Assembly: GCF_902143515.1 (NCBI RefSeq) | Contig: NZ_CABFVD010000001.1 | Coordinates: 434,001-498,000 of the forward strand | DNA length: 64,000 nucleotides | Direction of reading: 5' to 3' | From: Hathewaya massiliensis | GTDB lineage: Bacteria; Bacillota; Clostridia; Clostridiales; Clostridiaceae | The notes under the pieces: generated by a model | Database searches by the model: none | What the model saw: only the letters and a program-made list of their open reading frames with translations | Told to the model about the DNA's origin: nothing | In this document: positions 17,414-26,591 of the stretch, piece by piece | How positions within the stretch are numbered: position 1 is the stretch's first letter | How the letters are laid out: each line of letters opens with the position of its first letter | Made by a program: the position numbers and the translations under genes

Positions 17414-17731
17414 GAAACCAGCCCCTCTCTTATATTAAGAGTTTTGTTAAATGCTTTTAAAGTAATGCATATATAATTTTATCTTTGTATATATTTTATA
17501 CTGAAAAAAAATAAATAACAATAATTAAATATACAATTCACAGAATATTAAAGAAAGTTAAATGCTTTCTACATGATATTCCTTATTATATATAGATATA
17601 ACTATATAACATTGTAAGTGAATTATTATTAAAAATATGCTATAATTATTAATTGTGGGGTATTATAGCTCACTCTATATTTATAGATGTAACACCACCC
17701 TACAACTAAATTCTCATTTATGGTATCCTAT
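17414..17731. other. hpf promoter region / comF 3' flank
   Basis: 318 bp between hpf and comF. AT-rich with a weak imperfect inverted repeat around 17655-17705 (GTGGGGT and ACCACCCTAC) that may be the comF terminator, though it lacks a convincing U tract. No gene seen. Confidence 0.4.
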
Positions 17732-18394
17732 CTAACCTATATTTCTAGCTATAGTAAACACATTGATTTCTCCTGCCCCATTTTCCTTTAAAACCTTATA
17801 ACAGTTGTAAACTGTAGCTCCAGTAGTTAATACATCATCTATTAGTATTATATCTTTTCCCTTTATATTATATTTATTATTGAAATAAAAAATGTCTTTT
17901 ACATTATCCCATCTTTCAATATCATCGAGACCAATCTGATCTTTTGCACCTTCTTTTTTAAAAATTAATTCTTTTTTCTCTAGTTTAAGTTTATTAGCTA
18001 CATAATAACAAAGTGCATCACTTTGATTGTACCCTCTTTCTTTTTTTCTACTTTTACTACTTGGAACAAAGGTTATAATATCGGCTTTGATTCCACAATT
18101 AATTATTTTCTCTACAATAAAATCACTTAAAAACTCTATGGATTTAAAATCCTTTTTATATTTCATTTTTATAATAAGTTTTTTTACAGTACTAGAATAA
18201 TATGCACAACTATAGCAATTAATACTATACTGGCTTTTAATCTTAAAAGACTTTTTGCATATAACTATGTTTCTTCTACAATTACTACATAGATAATCTT
18301 CATTATATATTTTTTTATCACAACAAAGACATATATCACTTCTAAAATAAATTAAATTTAACATACACTCTAAGATGTATTTTACTCTTTCCAT
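17732..18394 (-). CDS. comF: ComF family phosphoribosyltransferase-like protein
   Basis: 220 aa. An N-terminal zinc-ribbon has paired cysteines (CLCCDKKIYNEDYLCSNC, about residues 22-39). A type-I phosphoribosyltransferase domain has the PRPP loop DIILIDDVLTTGATVYNC (about 180-197), and FVPSSKSRKKERGYNQS is a ComF hallmark. ComFC-type proteins act with DNA-uptake machinery in competent bacteria. No comFA lies next to it; recD2 is upstream. Confidence 0.88.
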   Translation of the reverse strand: MERVKYILECMLNLIYFRSDICLCCDKKIYNEDYLCSNCRRNIVICKKSFKIKSQYSINCYSCAYYSSTVKKLIIKMKYKKDFKSIEFLSDFIVEKIINCGIKADIITFVPSSKSRKKERGYNQSDALCYYVANKLKLEKKELIFKKEGAKDQIGLDDIERWDNVKDIFYFNNKYNIKGKDIILIDDVLTTGATVYNCYKVLKENGAGEINVFTIARNIG

Positions 18395-18474
18395 AGTTTC
18401 CTCATTTATTTATTATTTATTCCGTACTGTATCTTAAAATATATCCAATTTTTTCTTTTTTTATTCACCTACAT

Positions 18475-20694
18475 TTAAAAGTTTTCTATGATATTACTTA
18501 TTCTCCACTTTAAAGCTGAATATCTTTTAAAGCTTCTATCGTTTTTCACCATAAAACTTAAAGCTTTTTCTTGTCCAACAAGCACTGCCATGCTTTTAGC
18601 TCTAGTAATTCCAGTATACAATAAGTTTCTATTCATAAGCATAGGCGGTCCCATAAAAATAGGCATTATCACTACTGGAAACTCACTTCCTTGGCTCTTA
18701 TGTATAGTAATAGCATATGCAAGATTAAGTTCGTCTAAAAATATATTGTCATATTTAACTATCTTCTCATCATCAAATATTACTTCTATATTTTCATCTT
18801 CATCAATGTCTATTATATATCCTATATCCCCATTATATATACCTATTCCCTCTTCAGAGTTATCTACTTTTCTCCATTTTATAGAGTAGTTATTTTTTAT
18901 TTGCATTACTTTATCTCCAACCCTAAAGATGGTATCTCTATATTCTTTTTCTCTTTTTTCTTTTGTCTTAGGATTTAATATTTCTTGTAAGTTTCTATTT
19001 AAATTCTCTACTCCTAATACACCTTTTCTTGTAGGGGATAATATCTGTATATCTTTAATTTTATCCCACCCTTTATTAAACTGAGGAAGTCTTTTTGCAA
19101 TTAATTCTAAAAGTGTGTTAATTATATTTTCCTGTTCATCACATCTTAAAAAGTAAAAGTCATTATTTTTTTTATTTAAAATAGGCATTTCTCCCTGATT
19201 GATTTTATGTGCATTAGTTACAATCATGCTCTCATTACCTTGTCTAAATATTTCTTTTAGTCTAACAACTTTTACACTCTTACTTTCTATTAGATCTCGA
19301 AGTACATTTCCTGGTCCAACTGAAGGCAGCTGGTCAACATCGCCTACGATTATAAGTCTAGTTCCTAGAGAAATAGCTTTTAACAAGTTATTCATTAAAA
19401 TTATATCTATCATGGATGCTTCATCTATGATTATTACATTAGCCTCTAGTGGTTCATCTTCTCCTTTAAAAAAGTGCATGTTTAACTCTTCTTCACTATA
19501 TCCAATCTCTAAAAGCCTATGAATAGTTTTTGATTCTCTATTAGTAGCTTCTGTCATTCTCTTTGCAGCTCTTCCAGTTGGTGCCGCCATAAGAACTCTC
19601 ATACCTAAATTTTCAAAAGTCCTAATTATACAATTTATTATGGTAGTCTTACCTGTTCCCGGTCCACCTGTTATGATTTCTATACCATTTTCAAAGGCAC
19701 CACAAATAGCTTCTTTTTGTGAAGGTGCAAATTTAATTTTATTTTCTTCTTCAAAACTTTTTATTTCTTTATCTATGTCCATATCAATCTTGTTGTAATT
19801 TGACATGGTTAAGCTTAATATCTTTTTAGTTACAGATAGCTCACTATAATAGTATGGAATGGTAAAAGCACATTCTACCTCCTCTATATTCTCCACCTTT
19901 ATATCTCCAGAGACCACTACCTCGAAAATATTTTTTTCTAAGTGATCTTTGGATACACAAAGAGTAGTTTCTCCCTCTTTTAGCAGTCTTTCCATTGGCA
20001 TATATGTATTTCCTAGTTGACAAAAATCATTTATAATGTATTTAATTCCACTTTTTATTCTATAGGGAGAATCCTTTTCTATGCCTAGGTTTAAAGCTAT
20101 CTTATCTGCAGTCTTAAACCCCATACCTGAAATATCCTCTACCATCTTATATGGATTTTGCTTTACAACTTCTATAGCATCTAATCCATATTTATTATAT
20201 ATTTTTACACATTGATTTGCCGTAACGCCGTAAGGTTGTAGAAATATCATTATATTTCTAACTTCCCTCTGTCTTGAGTAAGATTCATATATAAGCTTTA
20301 TTTTCTTCTCACCTATACCCTCTATTTCGTTTAACTTATCTATATGATTATCTAAAATATCTAAGGTCTCTTCTTTAAAATGTTGTACAATTTTTCTAGC
20401 TGTAACGGGTCCAATTCCTGATATTATGCCTGAAGATAAATATTTTTCTATACCTATAAGGGTTTTGGGCACAATTTCCTCGCAATTAATCACCTTTAAT
20501 TGTTTGCCAAAACTAGGGTGAGTTACCCATTCACCTTTTAACTTTAAGTTTTGTCCTTCTATAATAAATGGCATAGTACCAACCGCAGTTATTTCATCCT
20601 TCTTTGCGCCTTCTTCTTTTACTCTAGCTACGGTATAACCATTTTCTTCATTTTTAAATACTATGTTTTGTACTATAGCTACTATTTCAAACAT
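18475..20694 (-). CDS. recD2: ATP-dependent DNA helicase RecD2
   Basis: SF1B 5'-3' helicase of 739 aa. An N-terminal OB-like domain and tandem helix-hairpin-helix region (ISGIGPVTARKI, IEGIGEKKIKLIYE, ISGMGFKTADKIA) distinguish RecD2 from RecBCD-type RecD. Walker A is GGPGTGKTTI (about residue 345), motif II is IIDEASMID, and motif VI region contains YAITIHKSQGSEFP. It is used in DNA repair and replication fork processing. Start ATG with TAGGAGCGA. Confidence 0.95.
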   Translation of the reverse strand: MFEIVAIVQNIVFKNEENGYTVARVKEEGAKKDEITAVGTMPFIIEGQNLKLKGEWVTHPSFGKQLKVINCEEIVPKTLIGIEKYLSSGIISGIGPVTARKIVQHFKEETLDILDNHIDKLNEIEGIGEKKIKLIYESYSRQREVRNIMIFLQPYGVTANQCVKIYNKYGLDAIEVVKQNPYKMVEDISGMGFKTADKIALNLGIEKDSPYRIKSGIKYIINDFCQLGNTYMPMERLLKEGETTLCVSKDHLEKNIFEVVVSGDIKVENIEEVECAFTIPYYYSELSVTKKILSLTMSNYNKIDMDIDKEIKSFEEENKIKFAPSQKEAICGAFENGIEIITGGPGTGKTTIINCIIRTFENLGMRVLMAAPTGRAAKRMTEATNRESKTIHRLLEIGYSEEELNMHFFKGEDEPLEANVIIIDEASMIDIILMNNLLKAISLGTRLIIVGDVDQLPSVGPGNVLRDLIESKSVKVVRLKEIFRQGNESMIVTNAHKINQGEMPILNKKNNDFYFLRCDEQENIINTLLELIAKRLPQFNKGWDKIKDIQILSPTRKGVLGVENLNRNLQEILNPKTKEKREKEYRDTIFRVGDKVMQIKNNYSIKWRKVDNSEEGIGIYNGDIGYIIDIDEDENIEVIFDDEKIVKYDNIFLDELNLAYAITIHKSQGSEFPVVIMPIFMGPPMLMNRNLLYTGITRAKSMAVLVGQEKALSFMVKNDRSFKRYSALKWRISNIIENF

Positions 20695-21082
20695 AAAATA
20701 TCGCTCCTACTATTTTTTTAACTTATTTAATTATAACATATGAAATAAGTCTTAGCTTCAATTTAAGTTAACTTAAAGCTACGTGCTCAAAATCTCTCTG
20801 CTATGATTAACTAAATACAAAATACTAACTAATAACTAAGAATTATTTATTAAAGATAGTTATATAAATATACTTCTTTTAACATATATCTAATTAAATA
20901 AAAGTATCTGATTTAAATAGAAAAACACGGATATATTAAGTATATCCGTGTTTTTTATATCATAAACAAAGTTTTTATTCTTTTAAAAGCTAATATCCTT
21001 TTACTACAACTTATCCACTTTTTATTCTGATTTTAAATAATATATGAATACTAGAGCTGATAGTAATGGGATAAAATTGCTT
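20695..21082. other. Intergenic region recD2 - metK
   Basis: 388 bp with the recD2 promoter side and the metK terminator. The 130 bp between the metK stop and that terminator are AT-rich and non-coding. Nothing else recognised. Confidence 0.5.
20921..20955. terminator. metK terminator
   Basis: 15-bp stem AAAAACACGGATATA/TATATCCGTGTTTTT (20921-20935 and 20941-20955), loop TTAAG, followed by T-rich sequence. It is about 128 nt after the metK stop. Confidence 0.85.
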
Positions 21083-22258
21083 CTATAAATATTTTTTTAT
21101 TTCATCTACTTTATTTAATTGTTCCCATGGAAGTTCTACATCAACTCTTCCAAAATGTCCATAAGCGGCTGTTTGTTTGTATATTGGTCTTCTTAAATCT
21201 AATTCTTTTATTATAGCAGCTGGTCTTAAATCAAAAACCTTATTTACTATTTCTACTATTTTCTCATCAGATATTTTTCCTGTTCCAAAGGTTTCAACAC
21301 TTATTGACACTGGTCTTGCAACTCCAATAGCATAAGCTAACTGAATTTCAAGCTTATCAGCAACTCCAGCTGCAACTAAATTCTTAGCTACCCATCTTGC
21401 AGCATATGCAGCAGATCTGTCAACTTTTGTAGGATCTTTTCCTGAGAAAGCTCCCCCTCCATGTCTACCAGCACCACCATAGGTGTCTACTATAATTTTT
21501 CTTCCTGTTAAACCTGAATCTCCTTGAGGTCCACCAATTACAAATCTTCCTGTTGGATTTATAAAATATTTTGTGTTTTCGTCTAGTAATTCACTAGGAA
21601 CTATAACATCTATTACATGTTTCTTTAAATCTTCTTCTATTTGCTCACGAGTTACATCTGGACAATGTTGTGTAGAAATAACTATAGTATCTATTCTTAC
21701 TGGTTTATTGTCCTCATATTCTACAGTAACTTGAGTCTTTCCATCTGGTCTTAAATAACCTAAAATATCTTCTTTTCTAACAGTTGATAATCTTAAAGCT
21801 AATTTATGAGCAAGTGAAATTGGAAGAGGCATATACTCTTCTGTTTCATTAGAAGCAAATCCAAACATCATTCCTTGATCTCCTGCACCTATTGCTTCTA
21901 TTTTGTCCATATCACCTTTTCTTGATTCTAGAGCTTCATCCACGCCCATAGCTATATCTGAAGATTGCTCATCTATAGATGTCATAACAGCACAAGTTTC
22001 AGCATCAAAGCCAAACTTAGCTCTTGTATATCCTATATCTTTTATTGTATTTCTAACAACTTTTGGTATATCTACATAACAGTTAGTACTAATTTCTCCA
22101 ACTACCATTACCATTCCTGTAGTAACTGTAGTTTCACATGCTACTCTTCCCTCTGGATCCTTAGATAAAATTTCGTCTAATATAGCATCTGAAATTTGAT
22201 CACAAATTTTATCTGGATGCCCTTCAGTAACAGATTCTGATGTAAATAATCTTCTCAT
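21083..22258 (-). CDS. metK: S-adenosylmethionine synthetase
   Basis: Makes SAM from ATP and methionine; 391 aa, full length. Signature stretches are [32 protein letters not shown] (methionine/ATP binding) and [19 protein letters not shown]. Start ATG with AGGAGGAG. The leader carries a SAM-I riboswitch and terminator, so high SAM should switch it off. Confidence 0.98.
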   Translation of the reverse strand: MRRLFTSESVTEGHPDKICDQISDAILDEILSKDPEGRVACETTVTTGMVMVVGEISTNCYVDIPKVVRNTIKDIGYTRAKFGFDAETCAVMTSIDEQSSDIAMGVDEALESRKGDMDKIEAIGAGDQGMMFGFASNETEEYMPLPISLAHKLALRLSTVRKEDILGYLRPDGKTQVTVEYEDNKPVRIDTIVISTQHCPDVTREQIEEDLKKHVIDVIVPSELLDENTKYFINPTGRFVIGGPQGDSGLTGRKIIVDTYGGAGRHGGGAFSGKDPTKVDRSAAYAARWVAKNLVAAGVADKLEIQLAYAIGVARPVSISVETFGTGKISDEKIVEIVNKVFDLRPAAIIKELDLRRPIYKQTAAYGHFGRVDVELPWEQLNKVDEIKKYL

Positions 22259-22300
22259 TTTTTCTCCTCCTACCTCAGTAATACTGTGGTTTTATAAATA

Positions 22301-22326
22301 AAAAAACCTCTTCTACAAAGAAGAGG
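22301..22326 (-). terminator. Riboswitch-controlled terminator in the metK leader
   Basis: 8-bp stem CCTCTTCT/AGAAGAGG (22307-22314 and 22319-22326), followed on the minus strand by UUUUUUU. It lies between the SAM-I aptamer and metK. Confidence 0.88.
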
Positions 22327-22342
22327 ATAAAATCGCTTTTAC

Positions 22343-22445
22343 CTCCTATCTTGCAGAATATCTGCAGGAATTGGCACCATTGTGCTTTAGCACCGGTTGC
22401 CGGGTTTCATCGGGCCTGTTTCCCTCCACCTCTCTTGATAAGAGC
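22343..22445 (-). promoter_or_regulatory. SAM-I (S-box) riboswitch
   Basis: Minus-strand conserved blocks: CTCTTATCAAGAGAGGTGGA, GGGAAACAGGCCCGATGAAA, CCCGGCAACC, GGTGCCAATTCCTGCAG and GATAGGAG. P1 is CTCTTATC/GATAGGAG (22438-22445 with 22343-22350). This is the classic S-box architecture upstream of a methionine-cycle gene. Confidence 0.96.
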
Positions 22446-22520
22446 ATTTTATATAATTTTATGGTAAAATCATGATATCATTTTTTTTATGTATTGTCAA
22501 TATATTTTTTAATATTTTTC

Positions 22521-22547
22521 AAAAATAAAAGGACATAAAAATGTCCT
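22521..22547 (-). terminator. tRNA operon terminator
   Basis: AGGACAT/ATGTCCT (22530-22536, 22541-22547) begins one base past the CCA of the last tRNA and is followed on the minus strand by UUUUAUUUUU. Confidence 0.85.
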
Positions 22548-22548
22548 A

Positions 22549-22633
22549 TGGTGGATGAGGATGGATTCGAACCATCGAAGCGAGACGCAACAGATTTACA
22601 GTCTGCCCCCTTTGGCCACTCGGGAACTCATCC
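22549..22633 (-). tRNA. tRNA-Tyr (GUA), copy 3 of the transcript
   Basis: 85 nt including encoded CCA. Acceptor GGATGAG/CTCATCC, anticodon GTA in CTGTAAATC, long variable arm (class II) GTTGCGTCTCGCTTCGA, and T-loop GGTTCGAATCC. Identical to the other two Tyr copies. Confidence 0.97.
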
Positions 22634-22641
22634 ATATTTTA

Positions 22642-22717
22642 TGGAGCTGACAATAGGAATCGAACCTACAACCTGCTGATTACAAGTCAGCTGCTCTGCC
22701 AATTGAGCCATGTCAGC
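22642..22717 (-). tRNA. tRNA-Thr (UGU), copy 2 of the transcript
   Basis: 76 nt including encoded CCA. Acceptor GCTGACA/TGTCAGC, anticodon TGT in GACTTGTAATC, T-loop GGTTCGATTCC. It differs from the other Thr copy by an A-U instead of G-C pair in the acceptor stem (position 5-68). Confidence 0.97.
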
Positions 22718-22741
22718 ATATTATTTTGTTTTAAATTTAAA

Positions 22742-22826
22742 TGGTGGATGAGGATGGATTCGAACCATCGAAGCGAGACGCAACAGATTTACAGTCTGCC
22801 CCCTTTGGCCACTCGGGAACTCATCC
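22742..22826 (-). tRNA. tRNA-Tyr (GUA), copy 2 of the transcript
   Basis: 85 nt, same sequence as the other Tyr copies, CCA encoded. The spacer before the next gene (TTAAATTTAAA-type) is also repeated, showing tandem duplication of a Tyr-Thr unit. Confidence 0.97.
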
Positions 22827-22833
22827 AGTTTTA

Positions 22834-22909
22834 TGGAGCTGGCAATAGGAATCGAACCTACAACCTGCTGATTACAAGTCAGCTGCTCTGCCAATTGAGC
22901 CATGCCAGC
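22834..22909 (-). tRNA. tRNA-Thr (UGU), copy 1 of the transcript
   Basis: 76 nt, CCA encoded. Acceptor GCTGGCA/TGCCAGC, anticodon TGT. Differs from the other Thr gene only by the compensated G-C pair in the acceptor stem. Confidence 0.97.
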
Positions 22910-22932
22910 ATATTATTTTCATTAAATTTAAA

Positions 22933-23017
22933 TGGTGGATGAGGATGGATTCGAACCATCGAAGCGAGACGCAACAGATTTACAGTCTGCCCCCTTTGGC
23001 CACTCGGGAACTCATCC
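22933..23017 (-). tRNA. tRNA-Tyr (GUA), copy 1 of the transcript
   Basis: 85 nt, first gene of the tRNA transcript, CCA encoded, identical to the other two Tyr genes. The promoter is about 40 bp upstream. Confidence 0.97.
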
Positions 23018-23057
23018 ATATAAATTTAATTAATTTTCGTCATTTCCGACAAGGTTT

Positions 23058-23086
23058 AGTATACATTTATATACACTGTATTTCAA
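23058..23086 (-). promoter_or_regulatory. Sigma-A-type promoter of the tRNA operon
   Basis: The minus strand reads TTGAAA (23081-23086), a 17-bp spacer and TATACT (23058-23063). It is about 40 bp upstream of the first tRNA, consistent with vegetative sigma-A control. Confidence 0.75.
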
Positions 23087-23257
23087 ATCTAAATATGAGC
23101 ATATAACTTAATTAAACCCCTATTACTCATGTTTTCTTTTTATTTCTTACTATTACATAATTACATTAATATTATGATGTTTTTTAATCATATTTAACAT
23201 TTAAATCATATATCTATATATAGATACACTAATATACACTTAATGGAGGTATATATA

Positions 23258-23797
23258 TTGATTAAGGAATATATAGACTATAAAGAACCCTTAGCATATT
23301 ACAAAATAGCTGAACTCTTATATAAATACATAAACAAAGATACAACTATAGTATGTATTGGTACTGACAAATGTATAGGAGATTCTTTAGGTCCTATTGT
23401 AGGTTCTATTTTAAAAGAAATGAATCTCCCTATTCCTGTATATGGAACCCTGGAAGATCCAATTCATGCTTTAAATCTAAAAGAAAAGCTTTCTGAAATA
23501 AACAGACTTCATGAAACCAACAACATAATAGGCATAGATGCCTGCCTTGGCAATGAAGAGGATATAGGTAATATAATTATAAGAGATCACCCTATTTATC
23601 CTGGAAAGGGCGTTGGAAAAAGTCTCCCGGAGGTTGGAAATATATCTATTGTTGGCATTGTAGATTCTAGTAAAAAAAGTGAACTATTTTCTAATAGAAA
23701 TATTAGATTAAGTTTTATTGTTAATATGTGCAAAACCTTATGTCATGGAATTGTTCACTCTTACTACCTATACTCTTTAAATTCTAATACTCCTTAA
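23258..23797 (+). CDS. yyaC: YyaC-like spore protein (DUF1256, GPR-related)
   Basis: 179 aa from a TTG start. An in-frame ATG at 23243 exists, but the sequence there is ATGGAGGTATATATATTG, so GGAGG is best read as the Shine-Dalgarno of the TTG 8 nt further on. Motifs are VCIGTDKCIGDSLGPIVGSI and IIGIDACLGNEEDIG. The family is related to the germination protease GPR and is found in spore formers; its exact role is unsettled. It is convergent with mreB. Confidence 0.88.
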   Translation: MIKEYIDYKEPLAYYKIAELLYKYINKDTTIVCIGTDKCIGDSLGPIVGSILKEMNLPIPVYGTLEDPIHALNLKEKLSEINRLHETNNIIGIDACLGNEEDIGNIIIRDHPIYPGKGVGKSLPEVGNISIVGIVDSSKKSELFSNRNIRLSFIVNMCKTLCHGIVHSYYLYSLNSNTP

Positions 23798-23884
23798 ATA
23801 ATAGTACTCCCATGGCACTCTGTGAAAGCAATTCCTACCAAATTGAAATTGGGACTCTCTCTTCTTATATTCTAGAATATAAGA

Positions 23885-23915
23885 AAAAATACAAGCTATA
23901 AGCTTGTATTTTTTT
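23885..23915. terminator. Bidirectional terminator yyaC / mreB
   Basis: ATACAAGCT/AGCTTGTAT (23889-23897, 23901-23909) flanked by AAAAAA and TTTTTT, giving a 15-bp stem in either direction. It sits between the two convergent genes. Confidence 0.9.
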
Positions 23916-23918
23916 AAT

Positions 23919-24908
23919 TTAAGATTTACCTATATAATCTAAGTACTTACCTGTTCCTAATGCAACACATGACACACTTTGTTCAGCAACATATACTGGC
24001 ACTTTTGTATGCTCTTGTATTAATTTATCAAGACCATTTAATAAAGCTCCTCCACCAGTCATAACAATTCCTTTATCTGCTATGTCTGCTGCAAGTTCTG
24101 GAGGTGTTTTTTCAAGCACCGCATGAGCACACTCTGCTATAGCTGATACAGCTTCACTTAAAGCTTCTCTCATTTCACTAGAAGTTACCTCAATATTCTT
24201 AGGTAGTCCTGTAATTAAGTCCCTTCCTCTTATGCCCATACTTTTCTCTTCTACTTCATATGCACAACCAATATTAATTTTTAATTCCTCAGCAGTTCTT
24301 TCTCCAATCATAAGCTTATGTTTCTTTCTTATGTACTTAATGATAGCTTCATCAAACTCATCACCAGCAACTTTTATAGATTGTCTAACAACCATGCCAC
24401 CTAATGAAATAACTGCAACATCAGTAGTTCCACCACCAATGTCTATTACCATATTTCCACTTGCCTTAGAAATATCTAATCCTGCCCCTATAGCTGCTGC
24501 AACAGGCTCCTCAATAAGTTCAACCATTTTAGCGCCAGCCATTCTAGCTGCATCTAAAACTGCTCTTCTTTCAACCTCTGTAGCCTCACAAGGAACACAT
24601 ATAACTACTCTAGGAGTTGATTTCTTTCTTCCACAAGCTTTACGAATAAAATGTTTTAGCATTTTTTCTGTCATATCGTAGTCTGATATAACACCATCTT
24701 TTAATGGTCTTATAGCTACTATATTTCCTGGTGTTCTACCTATCATTTGTCTTGCTTCTTCTCCAACTGCTAATACTTTATCATTTGTTTTATCAATTGC
24801 CACTACTGAAGGCTCTTTTAAAATTACACCTTTTCCTTTTATGTACACTAAAACTGTAGCAGTACCTAAATCTATACCCATATCAGTACCCATTCCGAAA
24901 AAAAACAT
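23919..24908 (-). CDS. mreB: Rod-shape protein, MreB/Mbl family
   Basis: Actin-like filament protein of 329 aa that guides cell-wall synthesis. Nucleotide-binding motifs are MGIDLGTATVLVY (phosphate 1), GNMVIDIGGGTTDVAVISLG (phosphate 2) and IVMTGGGALLNG (adenosine). The frame stays open to 24947, but CAGGAGTG lies 8 nt before the ATG at 24908, giving the normal N-terminus MFFFGMGTD. It follows spoIIID, the conserved spoIIID-mbl pair, so it may be the sporulation-associated paralogue (Mbl); mreC and mreD are not adjacent. Confidence 0.94.
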   Translation of the reverse strand: MFFFGMGTDMGIDLGTATVLVYIKGKGVILKEPSVVAIDKTNDKVLAVGEEARQMIGRTPGNIVAIRPLKDGVISDYDMTEKMLKHFIRKACGRKKSTPRVVICVPCEATEVERRAVLDAARMAGAKMVELIEEPVAAAIGAGLDISKASGNMVIDIGGGTTDVAVISLGGMVVRQSIKVAGDEFDEAIIKYIRKKHKLMIGERTAEELKINIGCAYEVEEKSMGIRGRDLITGLPKNIEVTSSEMREALSEAVSAIAECAHAVLEKTPPELAADIADKGIVMTGGGALLNGLDKLIQEHTKVPVYVAEQSVSCVALGTGKYLDYIGKS

Positions 24909-25149
24909 AGTTTTCACTCCTGCTCTTTGGTATATTAATTTTAACATGTATTATTTCTATAAATAAATTAAAAATCCTCTTTTGAAAATAAATTTATTAT
25001 AAGATTTTTTTAAATTATAAAAACCACGCATAAAAAAATAATATCACATATTCTAAGAAATTTTTTAAATATTTTATAAACTTTCAATGAATTATAACAT
25101 TATAATTCATTTTATCATAATAATTGTGCATATGAAATAGTTAATTTGT

Positions 25150-25401
25150 TTAACTAATGGTTTTATATTTTAATTGAGTAGCTTTTCCACCTCTAATGTG
25201 TCTTTCAGCCTTATTTAATTCTAAAACTATTCTTGCCTCATCTGCAATCTCAGGATTTATTTTAGGTAATCTTTCAGTCATATCTTTATGGATAGTACTC
25301 TTGCTTACACCAAATATTTGAGCTGTTTTTCTTATAGTAGATTTTGATTCTATTATATATTTAGCAACATCTAAAACTCTCTCTTCAATATAATCCTTCA
25401 A
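25150..25401 (-). CDS. spoIIID: Mother-cell transcription regulator SpoIIID
   Basis: 83 aa DNA-binding protein. The helix-turn-helix is RKTAQIFGVSKSTIHKDMTE (about residues 22-42), followed by the basic C-terminal region ELNKAERHIRGGKATQLKYK. It works with sigma-E and sigma-K programs in the mother cell. TTG start with AGGAGGAG 6 nt upstream. It is between spoIIQ and mreB. Confidence 0.96.
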   Translation of the reverse strand: MKDYIEERVLDVAKYIIESKSTIRKTAQIFGVSKSTIHKDMTERLPKINPEIADEARIVLELNKAERHIRGGKATQLKYKTIS

Positions 25402-25432
25402 AGTTAACTCCTCCTATTATAATAAATTATTT

Positions 25433-25466
25433 AAAATAGTCACTTTTAAATAAAAGTGACTATTTT
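25433..25466. terminator. Hairpin between spoIIQ and spoIIID
   Basis: 16-bp stem AAAATAGTCACTTTTA/TAAAAGTGACTATTTT (25433-25448, 25451-25466). It ends spoIIQ, only 32 bp before the spoIIID start, so spoIIID transcription must begin very near or read through. Confidence 0.8.
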
Positions 25467-25476
25467 ATTTAAAGGA

Positions 25477-26298
25477 CTATTTTATAAATTTATCTGGATT
25501 TATATATTTGTTTTCATAATCTAAATCCTTAAATTTACCATTTCCTTGTAACATTGAAAAATGTAAGTGACTTAACTCTTTTTTATCGCCACTCTTTGAA
25601 GTTCTCAATGTAGTATCTCCTAGTTTTCCTATTTCTTGCCCTTGTTTTACAGTATCACCTTTTTTGATAGAAACTTTTCCATCTAAGTTTGAATAAATAG
25701 TTTTAAATCCATTCTTATGATCAATTACAACCATTTGACCATAGCCTTTAGGATTTTCTCCTACCTCTTCTACCACACCATCTGCTGCTGCTTTTATTGA
25801 ACTTCCTATTTTAGCTTGTATGTTTATACCAAGATTAGTTTTGTAAGTTTTTGTGTTGTCATCACTAAATTCTTGTGCTAATACTGGAATTTCAGAATAT
25901 CCTTGAGTTACTTTTCCATCTAAAGGTTTAATAAATTTAGTATCCATTCCATTGGAAACAGATACAGTAGCATTTTTCTTATTATCATTTAATTTTTTGC
26001 CACTTTTATATACCTTTACTCCTGCCTCTTTTTGATTTTCCTTAGCTACATTCTTTTTTTTCTTTTCTCCTTCTACCAATAGTGCATTATCTGGTTTTTC
26101 ACTATTAGTATCTTTAGCCTTACTAACTACATTTTTCTCAGTTTTGTTTGTAGCTACTTTCCTAGAATTAATACTTATAGCAGCAACAGCAGCAACTATG
26201 CATAAAGTAATAAAAAGGATTACATAAAAACTTTCCCTTTTTAAGAAATTTGAAAAACTCTTTCCTGATCCTTGCGTATTGTTTGATTTATTATCCAT
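25477..26298 (-). CDS. spoIIQ: Stage II sporulation protein Q (degenerate LytM/M23 domain)
   Basis: 273 aa: one N-terminal membrane anchor (about 24-43), a Lys/Asn-rich linker and a C-terminal M23 domain (about 150-250). SpoIIQ is made in the forespore and binds mother-cell SpoIIIAH across the septal space. In the M23 fold the first zinc motif HxxxD reads NLGIN (155-159), so His and Asp are absent, while the second motif HLH (244-246) remains. It is thus probably non-catalytic, as in Bacillus SpoIIQ. It follows spoIID. Confidence 0.9.
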   Translation of the reverse strand: MDNKSNNTQGSGKSFSNFLKRESFYVILFITLCIVAAVAAISINSRKVATNKTEKNVVSKAKDTNSEKPDNALLVEGEKKKKNVAKENQKEAGVKVYKSGKKLNDNKKNATVSVSNGMDTKFIKPLDGKVTQGYSEIPVLAQEFSDDNTKTYKTNLGINIQAKIGSSIKAAADGVVEEVGENPKGYGQMVVIDHKNGFKTIYSNLDGKVSIKKGDTVKQGQEIGKLGDTTLRTSKSGDKKELSHLHFSMLQGNGKFKDLDYENKYINPDKFIK

Positions 26299-26433
26299 TT
26301 ATAAGCACCTCCTATTAGTAATTTTGTCCATTAAACTATAAATAATACATGTTTAGAAAAAATATATTTAATATTTTTTCTTTCTTTTATGACAAAATAA
26401 GATAAAATATAGTGCATTCTTTTCAAAAAACAA

Positions 26434-26470
26434 AAATGTCTTAGAAGATCATAAACCTTCTAAGACATTT
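26434..26470. terminator. spoIID terminator
   Basis: 14-bp stem AAATGTCTTAGAAG/CTTCTAAGACATTT (26434-26447, 26457-26470) with T-rich and A-rich flanks. It lies between spoIID and spoIIQ, implying separate transcription of spoIIQ (in Bacillus, from a sigma-F promoter). Confidence 0.85.
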
Positions 26471-26591
26471 TTTATTTATATCTATAAACTAAATATTTAC
26501 TAATCCAAAAATAAAACATAAATCATACTAGATTACTTATTAATCATTCTCTAATTTATATATAGTAAACCCCAATTTAAAACTAAAAACC

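Noticed and set aside
22703-22942. 79-codon frame over tRNA genes
   Set aside because: It is an artefact of translating the tRNA-Thr and tRNA-Tyr genes.
24232-24681. 149-codon plus-strand frame
   Set aside because: Antisense to mreB, which has full family motifs.
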